Shown here piece after piece: positions 1 through 9,100 of a DNA stretch of 30,405 bases. The DNA lies in the NCBI GenBank assembly GCA_038198445.1, contig JBBPZZ010000059.1:1-30405 (forward strand). The letters run 5' to 3'. The notes beneath the pieces are model-generated. The model was not told the origin of the DNA and did no database searches. It was given only the letters and a program-made list of their open reading frames with translations. Origin of the DNA: JACDDK01 sp038198445 (GTDB lineage Bacteria; Actinomycetota; Rubrobacteria; Rubrobacterales; Rubrobacteraceae). Numbering within the stretch: the first letter of the stretch is position 1; each line of letters begins with the position of its first letter. A program made the position numbers and the translations under genes.

Positions 1-1011
1 CACGGGTACGAGGAGTTGGAGGGGCTGGTCGGAGAGGGCCGCGTGGGCGCTGGCGTGCTGGCCGCTCTCGACCGGGACGGCCCCTACGGCGTGGCGTGGC
101 ACGGGCGGGTGAAGGCGCGCAAGGTCTCCAATCAGGAGCGCACCGTCGAGGCCGCGCCGCCGGAAACGTGGGTCGGGGTGCCGGTCGCGCTGGACGGCTC
201 CGGCCTCGACCGGGAGACCGTGGACCGGGCGAGGGCGAACCTCGCTGGCAACAAGACGCCCTCGAAGGTCGGGGATCGGTTTTGGGAGCTTTCGGGCGGC
301 CTGCTCAAGTGCGCCGACTGCGGCCGGTCGATGATCGCGTTCTCGCGCCGCAACAAGGGCCAGAAGCCCCACTACTACTATCGCTGCGACGAGCGGCGGC
401 GGGGACCGGCCTCCGAGCGGGTGTGCCCGAACCGCAAGAGCCACCGGGCCGAAGACTTGGAGACGCGGGCGTGGGAGACGATCTCCTCAATGACCTACGA
501 CCCGGAGGGCGAGCTTTTCCTGCGCCTCCACGACCAGTACGTGAGGAGCAAGAAGGAGCTAGGGGCCGGGACCGGCTCTCGCAGGGTGGCACTCGCCGAC
601 GAGTTGGCGAAGATCGAAGCCAAGCGCGACCGACTCTACGACCTCGCCGCCGACGGGCTCATGGATAAGGAAGTCCTGCGGCGCAAGCTCGCCGACATGG
701 ACGACGGGGAGAAGGCGCTGCGGGGAGAGCTATCCCGCTCCGAGGACACGGTCGAGCAACTGGCGGAACTGGAGGCGAGCTACGGAACCGTCGTCGCGGC
801 GTTCGAGGAGGGCCTGATAGAGGTGGAGGGTAGAAAGACTCCCCAGGGACGGAGGGCGCACTACAAACGTATGGGGGTCGCGTTCGAGGTGGGCTCGAAG
901 GGGACCCTGGAGGCGCGTTGGGCGTTGCGAAACGGATGTTCTTTGAGCAGTACAGCCACGAGCCGAACATCGCCGTGGCCCGCGCCTGGAACCATTTCGG
1001 AGTCGAGATGA
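1..1011 (+). CDS. Large serine recombinase, C-terminal part (5' end outside window)
   Basis: The reading frame is open at the left edge, so the catalytic resolvase domain lies upstream. What remains is the end of the 'Recombinase' DNA-binding domain, then a zinc beta-ribbon (CADC near residue 99, a later YRC and CPN), then a charged coiled coil (roughly residues 190-265), the usual order in large serine integrases. Such proteins join attP and attB of phages or integrative elements without a tRNA target. The last ~30 residues (after LEARWALRN) are poor in normal integrase features because the frame runs into a glutathione S-transferase remnant in another frame, so the C-terminus may have been changed by the integration event itself. 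Family assignment is firm; whether the protein is active cannot be judged from this fragment. Confidence 0.85.
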   Translation, partial: HGYEELEGLVGEGRVGAGVLAALDRDGPYGVAWHGRVKARKVSNQERTVEAAPPETWVGVPVALDGSGLDRETVDRARANLAGNKTPSKVGDRFWELSGGLLKCADCGRSMIAFSRRNKGQKPHYYYRCDERRRGPASERVCPNRKSHRAEDLETRAWETISSMTYDPEGELFLRLHDQYVRSKKELGAGTGSRRVALADELAKIEAKRDRLYDLAADGLMDKEVLRRKLADMDDGEKALRGELSRSEDTVEQLAELEASYGTVVAAFEEGLIEVEGRKTPQGRRAHYKRMGVAFEVGSKGTLEARWALRNGCSLSSTATSRTSPWPAPGTISESR

Positions 1012-1262
1012 CCGCCGAGCGCCGGGCGGCGCTGGAGCGGAAGCTGGATCTCGGTTACGCGACCCTCGGGGTTATGGAGCGCCACCTCACGGATCGGGAG
1101 TTCTTCGTCGGAGAACGCTACTCCATCGCGGACATAGCCCTCTACGCCTATACGCACGTCGCGAATGAAGGCGGCTTCGACCTCGGACCCTTTCCGGCTG
1201 TGCGTGAGTGGCTCCTCCGATGCGCGGCGCGATCCGGCCACGTCTACATAACGGCGGAGTAG
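936..1262 (+). pseudogene. Glutathione S-transferase, C-terminal domain remnant
   Basis: The frame starting near 918/936 reads MFFEQYSHEPNIAVAR followed by a helical GST_C domain with the hallmark block FFVGERYSIADIALYAYTHVA, then stops at 1262. The thioredoxin-fold N-terminal domain (about 80 residues that bind glutathione) is absent: upstream of about 930 the sequence belongs to the serine recombinase in a different frame. Intact family members are near 200 residues, and only about 110 remain. The simplest reading is that an integrative element entered the gst gene and its recombinase now abuts the severed 3' end. A 5' half would be expected at the other end of the element, outside this window. 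Translation from ATG 936 is possible but would give no glutathione-binding site. Confidence 0.75.
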
Positions 1263-1266
1263 CCTG

Positions 1267-1995
1267 GTGGATGGAGTCAAGGACTCGGGAGCGCGCGAGG
1301 CCGCAGCCAGTCACGAAGTAACTTTTACCCTCGCCGGGATGCTGGCCGGGGCCAGGAAGACCATCCCCATCGCGGTGAGCGGGTTCGCGATCGGGCTCGT
1401 CTTCGGGACGCTGGCGGGGCAGGCCGGAATCGGCGCCTTCGAGGCGGCTCTCATGAGCGCGCTGGTCTTCTCGGGGGCGGCGCAGTTCGTGGTGATCGGG
1501 ATGTGGTCGGCCTCGCCGCCGGTCGGCGCCGTCGCGCTCGCCACGCTCGTGGTGGGACTGAGGTACCTGTTGATGGGCGCTGCCCTCACGCCCGTGTTCT
1601 CGCGGTTGTCGAGCCTGAAAGCATATGCTTTAGTCTTTTTCATGGCGGACGAGAACTGGGCGCTGACGATGGGAGAGTTCCGCAAGGGACGCCGCGACGC
1701 CGCGTTTCTGATCGGCGGCGGTCTCCTCATGACCCTGTCGTGGACGACTTCCACCTTTATCGGCGGCATGCTCGGAAATACCCTGGAAGACCCCGCCCGG
1801 TGGGGCCTGGACTTCGCCTTCACGGCTGTGTTCCTCGCCCTGATCGCCGGTATGTGGAAGGGAAGCTCGGACTTTCTGCCCTGGACGGTGGCCGCGCTCG
1901 TCGCCGTTGCGGTACACCAGTGGTTGCCGGGACAGTGGTACATCCTGCTCGGCGGACTGGCTGGAAGCCTCTCCGGAGCGTTGCGGCGTGCCTGA
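1267..1995 (+). CDS. azlC: AzlC-family branched-chain amino acid exporter, large subunit
   Basis: This 242-residue, strongly hydrophobic protein matches the AzlC family: a short polar N-terminus, then the conserved start of the first membrane region (ARKTIPIAVSGFAIGLVFGTLA), the SGAAQFVVIG block and the GLRYLLMGAALTP block. AzlC pairs with small AzlD in the inner membrane and exports branched-chain amino acids or analogues. A GTG start at 1267 lies just after the GST remnant stop. The downstream azlD overlaps by 8 bases, so the two are translationally coupled. Substrate cannot be told from sequence. Confidence 0.88.
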   Translation: MDGVKDSGAREAAASHEVTFTLAGMLAGARKTIPIAVSGFAIGLVFGTLAGQAGIGAFEAALMSALVFSGAAQFVVIGMWSASPPVGAVALATLVVGLRYLLMGAALTPVFSRLSSLKAYALVFFMADENWALTMGEFRKGRRDAAFLIGGGLLMTLSWTTSTFIGGMLGNTLEDPARWGLDFAFTAVFLALIAGMWKGSSDFLPWTVAALVAVAVHQWLPGQWYILLGGLAGSLSGALRRA

Positions 1996-2287
1996 TCCCC
2001 TGACCCTGCTCACCATCGTGCTCATGGCGCTCGTGACCTACGCAACGCGCGCCGGAGGACTCTGGATGGCGAACCGGCTCTCCCTCTCCGAGGGCGTGGA
2101 GCGGTGGCTGGAATACATACCCGGCGCGATCCTGGTCTCCATCGTCGCCCCGGCGGTCCTCGCCGCCGGTCTCGCCGAAGCCCTCGCTGCCGCCGCCGTT
2201 GTCATAGTCGCGTCGAAGACCGGCAACCTGTTCTTCTCGATGGTAACGGGAGTCGTCGCCGTCGTCGCGCTGAGAGCATTCTTATGA
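1988..2287 (+). CDS. azlD: AzlD-family small membrane subunit of the exporter
   Basis: A 99-residue protein of about four membrane segments. I chose the GTG at 1988, which overlaps the azlC stop and gives MPDPLTLLTIVLMALVTYATR, the normal AzlD N-terminus with its TYATR motif in the first helix. The longer in-frame reading would only add azlC shadow. The LEYIPGAILVSIVAPAVL segment is also typical. AzlD is the obligate partner of AzlC in branched-chain amino acid export. A 72-base gap then separates this operon from the Ada-type gene. Confidence 0.85.
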   Translation: MPDPLTLLTIVLMALVTYATRAGGLWMANRLSLSEGVERWLEYIPGAILVSIVAPAVLAAGLAEALAAAAVVIVASKTGNLFFSMVTGVVAVVALRAFL

Positions 2288-2359
2288 GAGAAAAACATGC
2301 CCAATACGAAGTCCGATTTCCGCCAGTAAACCGTCGCCGGGCGTGGGAGAATCCGTAGC

Positions 2360-3883
2360 ATGATCGAGGATTTCGAGAGCAAGTACCGGGTGGCGCGAAG
2401 CCGGGACGTTCGCTTCGACGGATGGTTCTTCATCGCGGTTACTTCGACCGGCATCTACTGCCGCCCGAGTTGTCCGGCGGTTACGCCGAAGCGTTCCAAC
2501 ATCCGGTTCTATCCTACCGCCGCGGCGGCCCAGTACGCGGGGTTCCGGGCGTGCAAGCGGTGTCTGCCGGACGCGGTTCCGGGCTCGCCGGAGTGGAACG
2601 TGCGCGCGGACGCGGTGGGCCGCGCGATGCGGCTCATCGCCGATGGGGTCGTGGACCGGGAGGGCGTGGCGGGGCTGGCGAAGCGGCTCTCCTACACAGA
2701 GCGCCACCTCAACCGCTTGCTCATGGCCGAAGTCGGGGCCGGACCGCTCGCGCTCGCCCGGACGCGGCGGGCGCATACGGCGCGGCTCCTGATCGAGACG
2801 ACGGAATTGCCGATCTCCGAGGTCGCGTTCGCCGCCGGTTTCTCCAGCATCCGCCAGTTCAACGACACGATCCAGGCCGTCTTCGCCGCGACCCCGAGCG
2901 AGTTACGCCGCGCTCGCGGAGGAGCACGCAAAGCCGGAGTGCGCGGCGGAGCGGCTGTCGCTACGCCGGGAGAGATAACGCTCCGGTTGCCCTACCGGAC
3001 GCCGTTCGACGCCGACGGCATCCTGCGGTTCCTCGGCGAGCGCGCCGTGGCGGGGGTAGAGGAGTTCGTGGACGGCGTGTACCGGCGGACCTTGCGGCTG
3101 CCGCACGGCGCGGGGGTCGTCGCGCTCTCGGGAGGAGAAGGATACGTCCGTTGCGCGTTGCGGATCGAGGACCCGCGGGACCTGGGGACCGCAGTGCAGC
3201 GCTGTCGCCGGCTGCTGGACCTGGACGCGGATCCGACCGCCATCTCGGTGGCGCTCGGGTCGGACGCGGCGCTGGCGTTGCTGGTCCGGCTCTCGCCGGG
3301 GCGCCGGGTCCCCGGAAGTGTTGACGGCGCCGAGCTAGCGGCGCGCGCGGTGCTCGGCCAACAGGTCTCCGTGGCCGGCGCCCGGACACTCGCCGGAAGG
3401 CTCGTCGCCGCCCGTGGAGAGCGCCTCGCGGAGACGCTTGTAGAGCTGGGAAGTACGCTAACGCATCTCTTCCCCGGCCCGGAGGTCGTCGCGGATGTGG
3501 ATCCCTCCGGGCTAGCCATGCCCGCCGCCCGTCGTGAAGCCCTGCGTAAACTGATGCGTTCCATCGCCGAAGGTGATGTCGTGCTCGATCCCGGCGCTGA
3601 CCGTGAGGAAGCCCGCGAGAAGATGCTCGCGCTGCGGGGGATCGGGCCGTGGACCGCATCATACGTCGCCATGCGCGCGCTCGGAGACCCGGACGTGTTC
3701 CTGCCGACAGACCTGGGCGTGAGGAACGGCGTGGCCCGTCTGGGACATGCGAGCGACCCGAAGAGTGTCGCCGCGCTCGCCGAGAAGTGGCGGCCGTGGC
3801 GTTCATACGCCGTCCAGCATCTGTGGGCGGGCTTGGAGAATAGTAATAGTAAGCAACCGGAAAAGAGAGAGGTAGTGGCATGA
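2360..3883 (+). CDS. Ada/AraC/AlkA fusion: alkylation-responsive activator with 3-methyladenine glycosylase
   Basis: A 507-residue three-part protein. Residues 1-75 form the Ada zinc domain with Cys34, Cys38, Cys65 and Cys68; Cys38 corresponds to the residue that accepts methyl from methylphosphotriesters in Ada. Residues ~82-185 are an AraC-type double helix-turn-helix (ISEVAFAAGFSSIRQFNDTI). Residues ~205-495 are an AlkA-type glycosylase with helix-hairpin-helix LRGIGPWTASYVAMRAL and the likely catalytic Asp in FLPTDLGVR. It should sense methylation damage, activate repair genes and itself excise alkylated bases. It lacks the O6-methyltransferase domain of E. coli Ada; that function is encoded by the next gene, which overlaps by ATGA. 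This arrangement is known in several actinobacteria. The AlkA part is intact. Confidence 0.9.
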   Translation: MIEDFESKYRVARSRDVRFDGWFFIAVTSTGIYCRPSCPAVTPKRSNIRFYPTAAAAQYAGFRACKRCLPDAVPGSPEWNVRADAVGRAMRLIADGVVDREGVAGLAKRLSYTERHLNRLLMAEVGAGPLALARTRRAHTARLLIETTELPISEVAFAAGFSSIRQFNDTIQAVFAATPSELRRARGGARKAGVRGGAAVATPGEITLRLPYRTPFDADGILRFLGERAVAGVEEFVDGVYRRTLRLPHGAGVVALSGGEGYVRCALRIEDPRDLGTAVQRCRRLLDLDADPTAISVALGSDAALALLVRLSPGRRVPGSVDGAELAARAVLGQQVSVAGARTLAGRLVAARGERLAETLVELGSTLTHLFPGPEVVADVDPSGLAMPAARREALRKLMRSIAEGDVVLDPGADREEAREKMLALRGIGPWTASYVAMRALGDPDVFLPTDLGVRNGVARLGHASDPKSVAALAEKWRPWRSYAVQHLWAGLENSNSKQPEKREVVA

Positions 3884-4395
3884 GAGCATACGTCGATACG
3901 GTGGAGTCTCCGGCGGGACCGCTCGCGTTCGCGGTCGACGAGGAGGGAGCCCTGATCCGTCTGCACTTCGTCGACAGTGACCACGGCCCGGCAATGGAAG
4001 AGGAGTTGGAGAACGAAGGCTATGTCGTGGAAGCGGACGGCTCCCGGACTGCGCCGGTGCGGGAAGAGTTGTCCGAGTACGCGGACGGGCGGCGCAAGAC
4101 GTTCGACGCGCCTCTTGCGTTCGCCGGTTCCGAGTGGCAAAGGGCCGTGTGGATGGAGTTGACGCGCATCCCGTTCGGGGAGACGCGCTCCTACGGTGAG
4201 ATTGCGGACCGCCTCGGCCGTCCCGGCGCGGCGAGGGCCGTGGGACGGGCCAACGCCACCAACGCCCTGCCCCTGGTCGTGCCGTGCCACCGCGTAATCG
4301 CCGCCGACGGCACGCTCGGCGGTTTCAACGGCGGCCTCCACCTCAAGACCCGACTGCTGGAGCACGAACGACGGGTGCTCGCTGGAGCGGAGTAG
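3880..4395 (+). CDS. ogt: Methylated-DNA--protein-cysteine methyltransferase
   Basis: A 171-residue suicide repair protein that transfers the methyl group of O6-methylguanine to its own cysteine. The active-site motif PCHRV is present in LPLVVPCHRVIAADGTLGGF, preceded by the helix-turn-helix with PFGETRSYGEIADRLGRPGAARAVGRANATN. The start ATG overlaps the stop of the Ada/AlkA gene, so the two repair activities are co-translated, together reconstructing all functions of a full Ada plus AlkA. Length fits Ogt/AGT. The symbol is by family, not by tested orthology. Confidence 0.92.
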   Translation: MRAYVDTVESPAGPLAFAVDEEGALIRLHFVDSDHGPAMEEELENEGYVVEADGSRTAPVREELSEYADGRRKTFDAPLAFAGSEWQRAVWMELTRIPFGETRSYGEIADRLGRPGAARAVGRANATNALPLVVPCHRVIAADGTLGGFNGGLHLKTRLLEHERRVLAGAE

Positions 4396-4397
4396 CC

Positions 4398-4589
4398 GTG
4401 GCCTTCGAAATGCGCCCCGCATGCGAGCGGTGCGGCGCGATCCTCACGAAAGACGGCGCGGCCTCCATATGCAGCTACGAATGCACCTTCTGCTCGGACT
4501 GCTCCTCCGCGATGGGCCACGTCTGCCCGAACTGCGGTGGCGAGCTGGTGGCGCGTCCCCGTCGTCTGCCGGAAGAGGCGCGGGCGTAA
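4398..4589 (+). CDS. DUF1272 small zinc-ribbon-like protein
   Basis: I take the GTG at 4398, two bases after the methyltransferase stop, which gives 63 residues beginning MAFEMRPACERCG. The protein has CERC, then CSYECTFCSDC and a final CPNCGGELVARPRR, the pattern of DUF1272: eight cysteines in pairs, likely binding two zinc ions. Function is unknown. Its position directly behind two alkylation-repair genes suggests co-expression with them, but DUF1272 genes also occur in many other settings, so I infer no role. A longer in-frame start exists inside the upstream gene but would add only shadow sequence. Confidence 0.8.
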   Translation: MAFEMRPACERCGAILTKDGAASICSYECTFCSDCSSAMGHVCPNCGGELVARPRRLPEEARA

Positions 4590-4622
4590 GTTGGCGCCCG
4601 TTCTCCCGAAGCGGAGAGGTTC

Positions 4623-5495
4623 GTGAGGCTCCGAGATTTTGCGGCTCTTCTCGTGCTCGGGGCGCTCTGGGGAGGTTCGTTCCTGTTTATCCGCGTCGCC
4701 GTACCGGCGTTGGGGCCGTTCGTGCTGGTGGAGTTGCGGGTCGTACTGGCGGCTGTTGCGCTGGCGGTATACGCTGTGGCTGCGAGCCGTGTGCCGCAGA
4801 TACGGAGCCGGTGGAGGTCGTTTCTGGCGCTTGGATTCTTGAACGCGGCGGTGCCTTTCTCCCTGATCTCCACCGCCGAGATCCACCTGACCGCCTCCCT
4901 CGCCGCGATCCTGAACTCCACCACCGTGCTGTTCACCGCGATAGTAGCCGCGCTGTGGATGGGCGACGCCCTTACGGCCAGAAAAATTATCGGGATAGTG
5001 CTCGGAATCGTCGGGGTTGCGGTGCTTGTAGGTTGGGACCCCACCCCGCTCAACGGCGTCGTCTTGTTGTCGGTGGCGGCGATGCTTGGCGCGTCGCTCT
5101 CCTATGCGCTGGGCGCGACTTACGCCAAGCGATCGTTTTCGGGCATCCCGCCACTCGGGATGGCTATCGGGCAGCAGACGGGTGCGGCGGCGTTCCTGCT
5201 CCTTCCGGCGGCCGTGACGGTTCCGGAGGCAGCGCCGTCGGGAGCGGTTATTTTGTGTGTGCTGGGGCTTGCGCTGCTCTCTACGGCGGTGGCGTATTTG
5301 ATCTACTTTCGCCTCATCGAGACCGTCGGACCGACCAACACCCTCACCGTTACGCTGCTCGTGCCGGTCTTCGGACTTTTATTCGGCGTCTTGCTCCTGG
5401 ACGAGCCTTTCGAACTGGGTACTCTGGCGGGACTCGGGATCATCCTCTCAAGCGTTGTGCTCATTACGGGACTCCTGGATCGCGCCAAACACTGA
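4623..5495 (+). CDS. EamA/DMT-family transporter
   Basis: A 290-residue protein with about ten hydrophobic segments in two EamA repeats, typical of the drug/metabolite transporter superfamily. The first repeat begins LLVLGALWGGSFLFIRVAVPALGPF and holds the usual LNSTTVLFTAIVAALWMGDAL block. The second has LSTAVAYLIYFRLIETVG and VPVFGLLFGVLLLDEPF. Substrates of the family range from amino acids to dyes, and none can be picked here. The GTG start lies 33 bases after the DUF1272 gene. It ends four bases from a convergent thioesterase gene with no visible intrinsic terminator between. Confidence 0.88.
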   Translation: MRLRDFAALLVLGALWGGSFLFIRVAVPALGPFVLVELRVVLAAVALAVYAVAASRVPQIRSRWRSFLALGFLNAAVPFSLISTAEIHLTASLAAILNSTTVLFTAIVAALWMGDALTARKIIGIVLGIVGVAVLVGWDPTPLNGVVLLSVAAMLGASLSYALGATYAKRSFSGIPPLGMAIGQQTGAAAFLLLPAAVTVPEAAPSGAVILCVLGLALLSTAVAYLIYFRLIETVGPTNTLTVTLLVPVFGLLFGVLLLDEPFELGTLAGLGIILSSVVLITGLLDRAKH

Positions 5496-5499
5496 GCGT

Positions 5500-5910
5500 T
5501 CAGCGCGGGTAGAGGATCATCTGCGTGCAACGGAATAGGGCTATCGGCTTGCCGCTCTCCTCGTCGGTGACGGTAGCGTCCCAGATCTGCGTGGTCCGTC
5601 CGCCATGCGCGAGCTTCGCCCCGCACGCGATGACACCTTTGCGCTTGGTGCCGACGAAGTTACTCTTCAGCTCTATCGTCGTGAAGCCCTCCGCGCCCTC
5701 GGGAAGCGTTACGAAGCACCCGTAGCCACACGATGTATCGGCGAGGGCGACGACCGTCGCGGCGTGCAGGTAGCCGTTCGGGGCCATGAGTTCATCGCGC
5801 AGTTCGAGGCGGCTGTGGACACCGCCTTCCTCCGCGGAGAGGATCTCCAGCCCGATTAGACCCGGTAGGGTTCCGGACCCGCGTTCGTTTAGCTTGTCGA
5901 GTATAGACAT
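5500..5910 (-). CDS. PaaI-family hotdog thioesterase
   Basis: A 136-residue single hotdog domain. The segment LMAPNGYLHAATVVALADTSCGYG corresponds to the PaaI/YbgC-like active-site helix, in which the usual HGG is replaced by LHA with an Asp (ALAD) later in the helix. The C-terminal strands run GGRTTQIWDATVTDEESGKPIALFRCTQMIL. Such proteins hydrolyse acyl-CoA thioesters, often aromatic or short-chain. It is transcribed alone against the EamA gene. I see no pathway partner next to it. Confidence 0.83.
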   Translation of the reverse strand: MSILDKLNERGSGTLPGLIGLEILSAEEGGVHSRLELRDELMAPNGYLHAATVVALADTSCGYGCFVTLPEGAEGFTTIELKSNFVGTKRKGVIACGAKLAHGGRTTQIWDATVTDEESGKPIALFRCTQMILYPR

Positions 5911-6068
5911 CTACAGCGCCTCCAGGATTCGTGGACGAATTCCCGCGATTATCCTCCACGGATCTGTGTTGCGCTTTACGATGTCTTTCGACCTTGCGGT
6001 TCGTCCGTATATATTGTCTCTCCGAGGTCGTTGATGTCGGCCTCACGACGGTGGGATGCCACGCTCCG

Positions 6069-6074
6069 TATAAT
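6069..6074 (+). promoter_or_regulatory. Candidate -10 element upstream of mfd
   Basis: A perfect TATAAT lies 112 bases before the mfd start. No convincing -35 hexamer is found at 16-18 bases upstream and no TG extension is present, so this is a weak promoter call. The 275-base stretch 5911-6185 holds no other feature I can support: its open frames are short and lack protein-like composition. Confidence 0.35.
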
Positions 6075-6185
6075 ACTTTTCAGCCTCGGAAACAACGCTC
6101 GCCGGTCGTCGGTATGGAAAGAGTTGGCTGGTGAGAGTGGACGAGGTCACGTTTCAATCCGCGGATGTGGGGTTAGAATTAGCCG

Positions 6186-9100
6186 GTGTTCGGCAAGACC
6201 CAGATGAGATCCCTCCGCGCCCCCCGCCGTGTCCGGGGCTACCTGGCAGCCTCTAACGAGCGGCCGGTTCTGCTCGCTGCCGCCACGGAAGAGGACGCGG
6301 AACGCTACGCCCGAGACGTGCGGTGCTTTACCGGTGAGGCCGTCGTTCATCTGCCGTCGCGCGACGTGGTCTACGGCGATGTCTTCGATCCGCCCGTGAC
6401 CCGCGTAGGTGAGCGCCAGCGCGCCCTGCACTCTATGGGCGAGGCTCGCGTCGTGGTAGCAGGGCCGCTGGCGCTGATGGAGCGGACGCCGCTTCACGAG
6501 CCGTTCGTGCTCTCGGATGGCGTCGAGTTGGAGTTGGACGCGGCGCTCGAGCGGCTGGTGAGCCTCGGGTACGAGCGGGTCGATAGGATCAGCCGCCACG
6601 GCGAGTTCGCGGTGCGGGGCGGTATCGTTGACGTGTTCTCCAGCACGCGGCGCTCGCCCGTCAGGATCGAATGGTGGGGCGATGAGATCGAAAGCGTCCG
6701 CGCCGTCTCTTTAGCCACCCAGCGCGTCGTGCGCGAGCTCGAAACCGTTACGCTCTACGCCGCCCGCGAAGGAGACCTCGCGGGGCTCGCGGCCACGAAC
6801 GAAGACTATCCGGAGGATGCGCGCCGGGGCGTGCGCGTGCCGGGCCTGGACTGCTTGCTTTTGGACCTGAACCCGGTCTCTGCGAAAGACCTGCTCCCCG
6901 AAGGTATGGAGACGTGGTTAGAGGAGCCGCTGGAGCGCATCCCGGAGGACGTGGAGGGGATCGTCCGGGACCTCTACGATGAGGAGCTCCCGGACCCGGG
7001 CCTCCGTTTCGTCGGTGACGAGGAGGGAGAGGTCGTCTCCGCCCCGCCCGTCACCGGGTTCTCTAGCTCTCTGCGCGAAGCGGCGCGCAGGCTCGGCTCT
7101 CTAACGGATGACAGTATCGCGGTCTTTATAGCGTGCGGCTCCACGGGCGAGGCGAAGCGCACCGTCTACGCGTTCGGTGAGATACACCGCCAGGTCCGGG
7201 AGGCCGAGCGGGCCGATGCGGGTCTTCCGCCGGGTATCTACGCGGTGCCGGGGGAGATCGAGGAGAGCTTCACCTACCCCGAGGGCGGCATCGCGGTGAT
7301 CCGGCGGGACACGTTGCTCGGACGCCGGAAGGCGCGTGGAGGCAGGCCGGGACGAACGTTCACCTCGTTCGCGGACCTGAAGACCGGCGACCTGGTGGTC
7401 CACGCCACGCAGGGCATCGGGCGCTTCGAGGGACTAGTGGCGAAAGAGGTCCTAGGGGCGACGCGCGACTACATGCAGGTTGGATACCGTGGCGGCGACA
7501 CGCTGTTCGTGCCATATGAGCAGATGGAGTTTCTGCACAAGTACATCGGCGGCGAGGGTACGCGCCTGGACAAACTCGGCGGCTCTACCTGGGCCGCTGT
7601 TACGGACAGGGTCCGCGGCCGGGTCAAGGCGCTGGCCGGGGAGCTTCTGCAACTCTACGCCGCGCGGGCGGCCGCCCCGGGCCTTTCCTTTCCAGAGGAC
7701 GGAGAGTGGGAGCGGGAATTGGAGGAGAGCTTCCCGCACCAGGAGACGCCGGACCAGGAAGCGGCAATCGCCGCGGTTAAGGCCGACATGCAGAGCCCGC
7801 ACCCGATGGACCGGCTCGTGTGCGGCGACGTGGGCTTCGGCAAGACCGAGGTAGCGGTTCGGGCGGCCTTCAAGGCGGCTCTCGCCGGCAAGCGGGTCAT
7901 GATGCTCGCCCCGACGACTATCCTCGTCCAGCAGCACTTCCGCACTTTCAACGAGCGGCTGGACAAGTTCGCCGTGCGGGTCGAAAGCCTCTCGCGCTTC
8001 TCGACGCCCGCCGAGCGGAAGAAGGTCCTGGCCGGATTCGCGGCTGGGGAGGTGGACATCCTGATCGGGACGCACGCCCTCCTCGGCGCGGAGGTGCGCC
8101 CCAAGAGCCTCGGGCTCATCATCGTGGACGAGGAGCAGCGCTTCGGCGTAAAGCACAAGGAACGTCTCAAGGAGTTCAAGACCAGCGTTGACGTGCTCAC
8201 GCTTACGGCCACCCCGATCCCGCGCACCATGCAGATGGGGCTGGCGAGCCTGCGCGACATCAGCATAATCGAGACGCCGCCCGCCGGCCGCCGGAGCATC
8301 CTGACGCACGTCGGGCCTTACGAGGAGGACCTGACGAAGCGGGCCATCGAGCGCGAGGTGGACCGGGGAGGGCAGGTCTTCTTCGTCCACAACCGCGTCT
8401 ATTCAATAGAAGACGTGGCGGATATGCTGCGGGAACTCGTGCCGGGCGTCCGTTTCGTAACGGCGCACGGCCAGATGCCGGAGCGGGCGCTCGAAGACGT
8501 GATGCGCCGCTTTCTCGACCGCGAGGCCGACGCGTTGGTGACGACGACCATCGTCGAGAGCGGTCTCGACGTGGCGACGGCAAATACGCTCATAGTAGAC
8601 CGGGCGGACATGATGGGTCTCGCGCAGCTATACCAGCTACGCGGCAGGATCGGGCGCTCTACCTCGCAGGCATACGCGTACCTCTTCGCGCCGCTCGGCG
8701 CGACGCCGGAGTCGCAGAAACGGCTCGAAGCCCTGATGGACTTCACGGAACTTGGGAGCGGGTTCGCCATCGCGATGAGGGACCTGGAGATCCGGGGCGC
8801 GGGCAACCTTCTCGGGAGCGAGCAGTCGGGCCACATAGCGGCTGTCGGCTTCGAGATGTACCTTCAGCTACTGGAGGAAGCGGTTGAGCAGGCCAAGGGA
8901 CAGCCACGGGAGCGGGAGGAGGCGCGGCCGGTCATCGTGGAGCTGCCTCTGGACGCGTACCTGCCGCCGGAGTACGTGATGGATGAGATCGAACGGGTGG
9001 ACCTCTACCGTCGGGCCTCCGGGCTTCGCGCGCTCGTGGAGGCGGACGACCTGGCGGAAGAGTTGACGGACCGTTTCGGGGAGCTTCCGGAGCCCGCGCG

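Noticed and set aside
2992..4422. 476-residue minus-strand frame opposite the Ada and Ogt genes
   Set aside because: Low-complexity Arg/Ser/Pro-rich shadow of two genes with complete motifs on the plus strand.
5931..6134. 67-residue plus-strand frame before mfd
   Set aside because: No ribosome site and no protein-like pattern; it spans the candidate promoter region.
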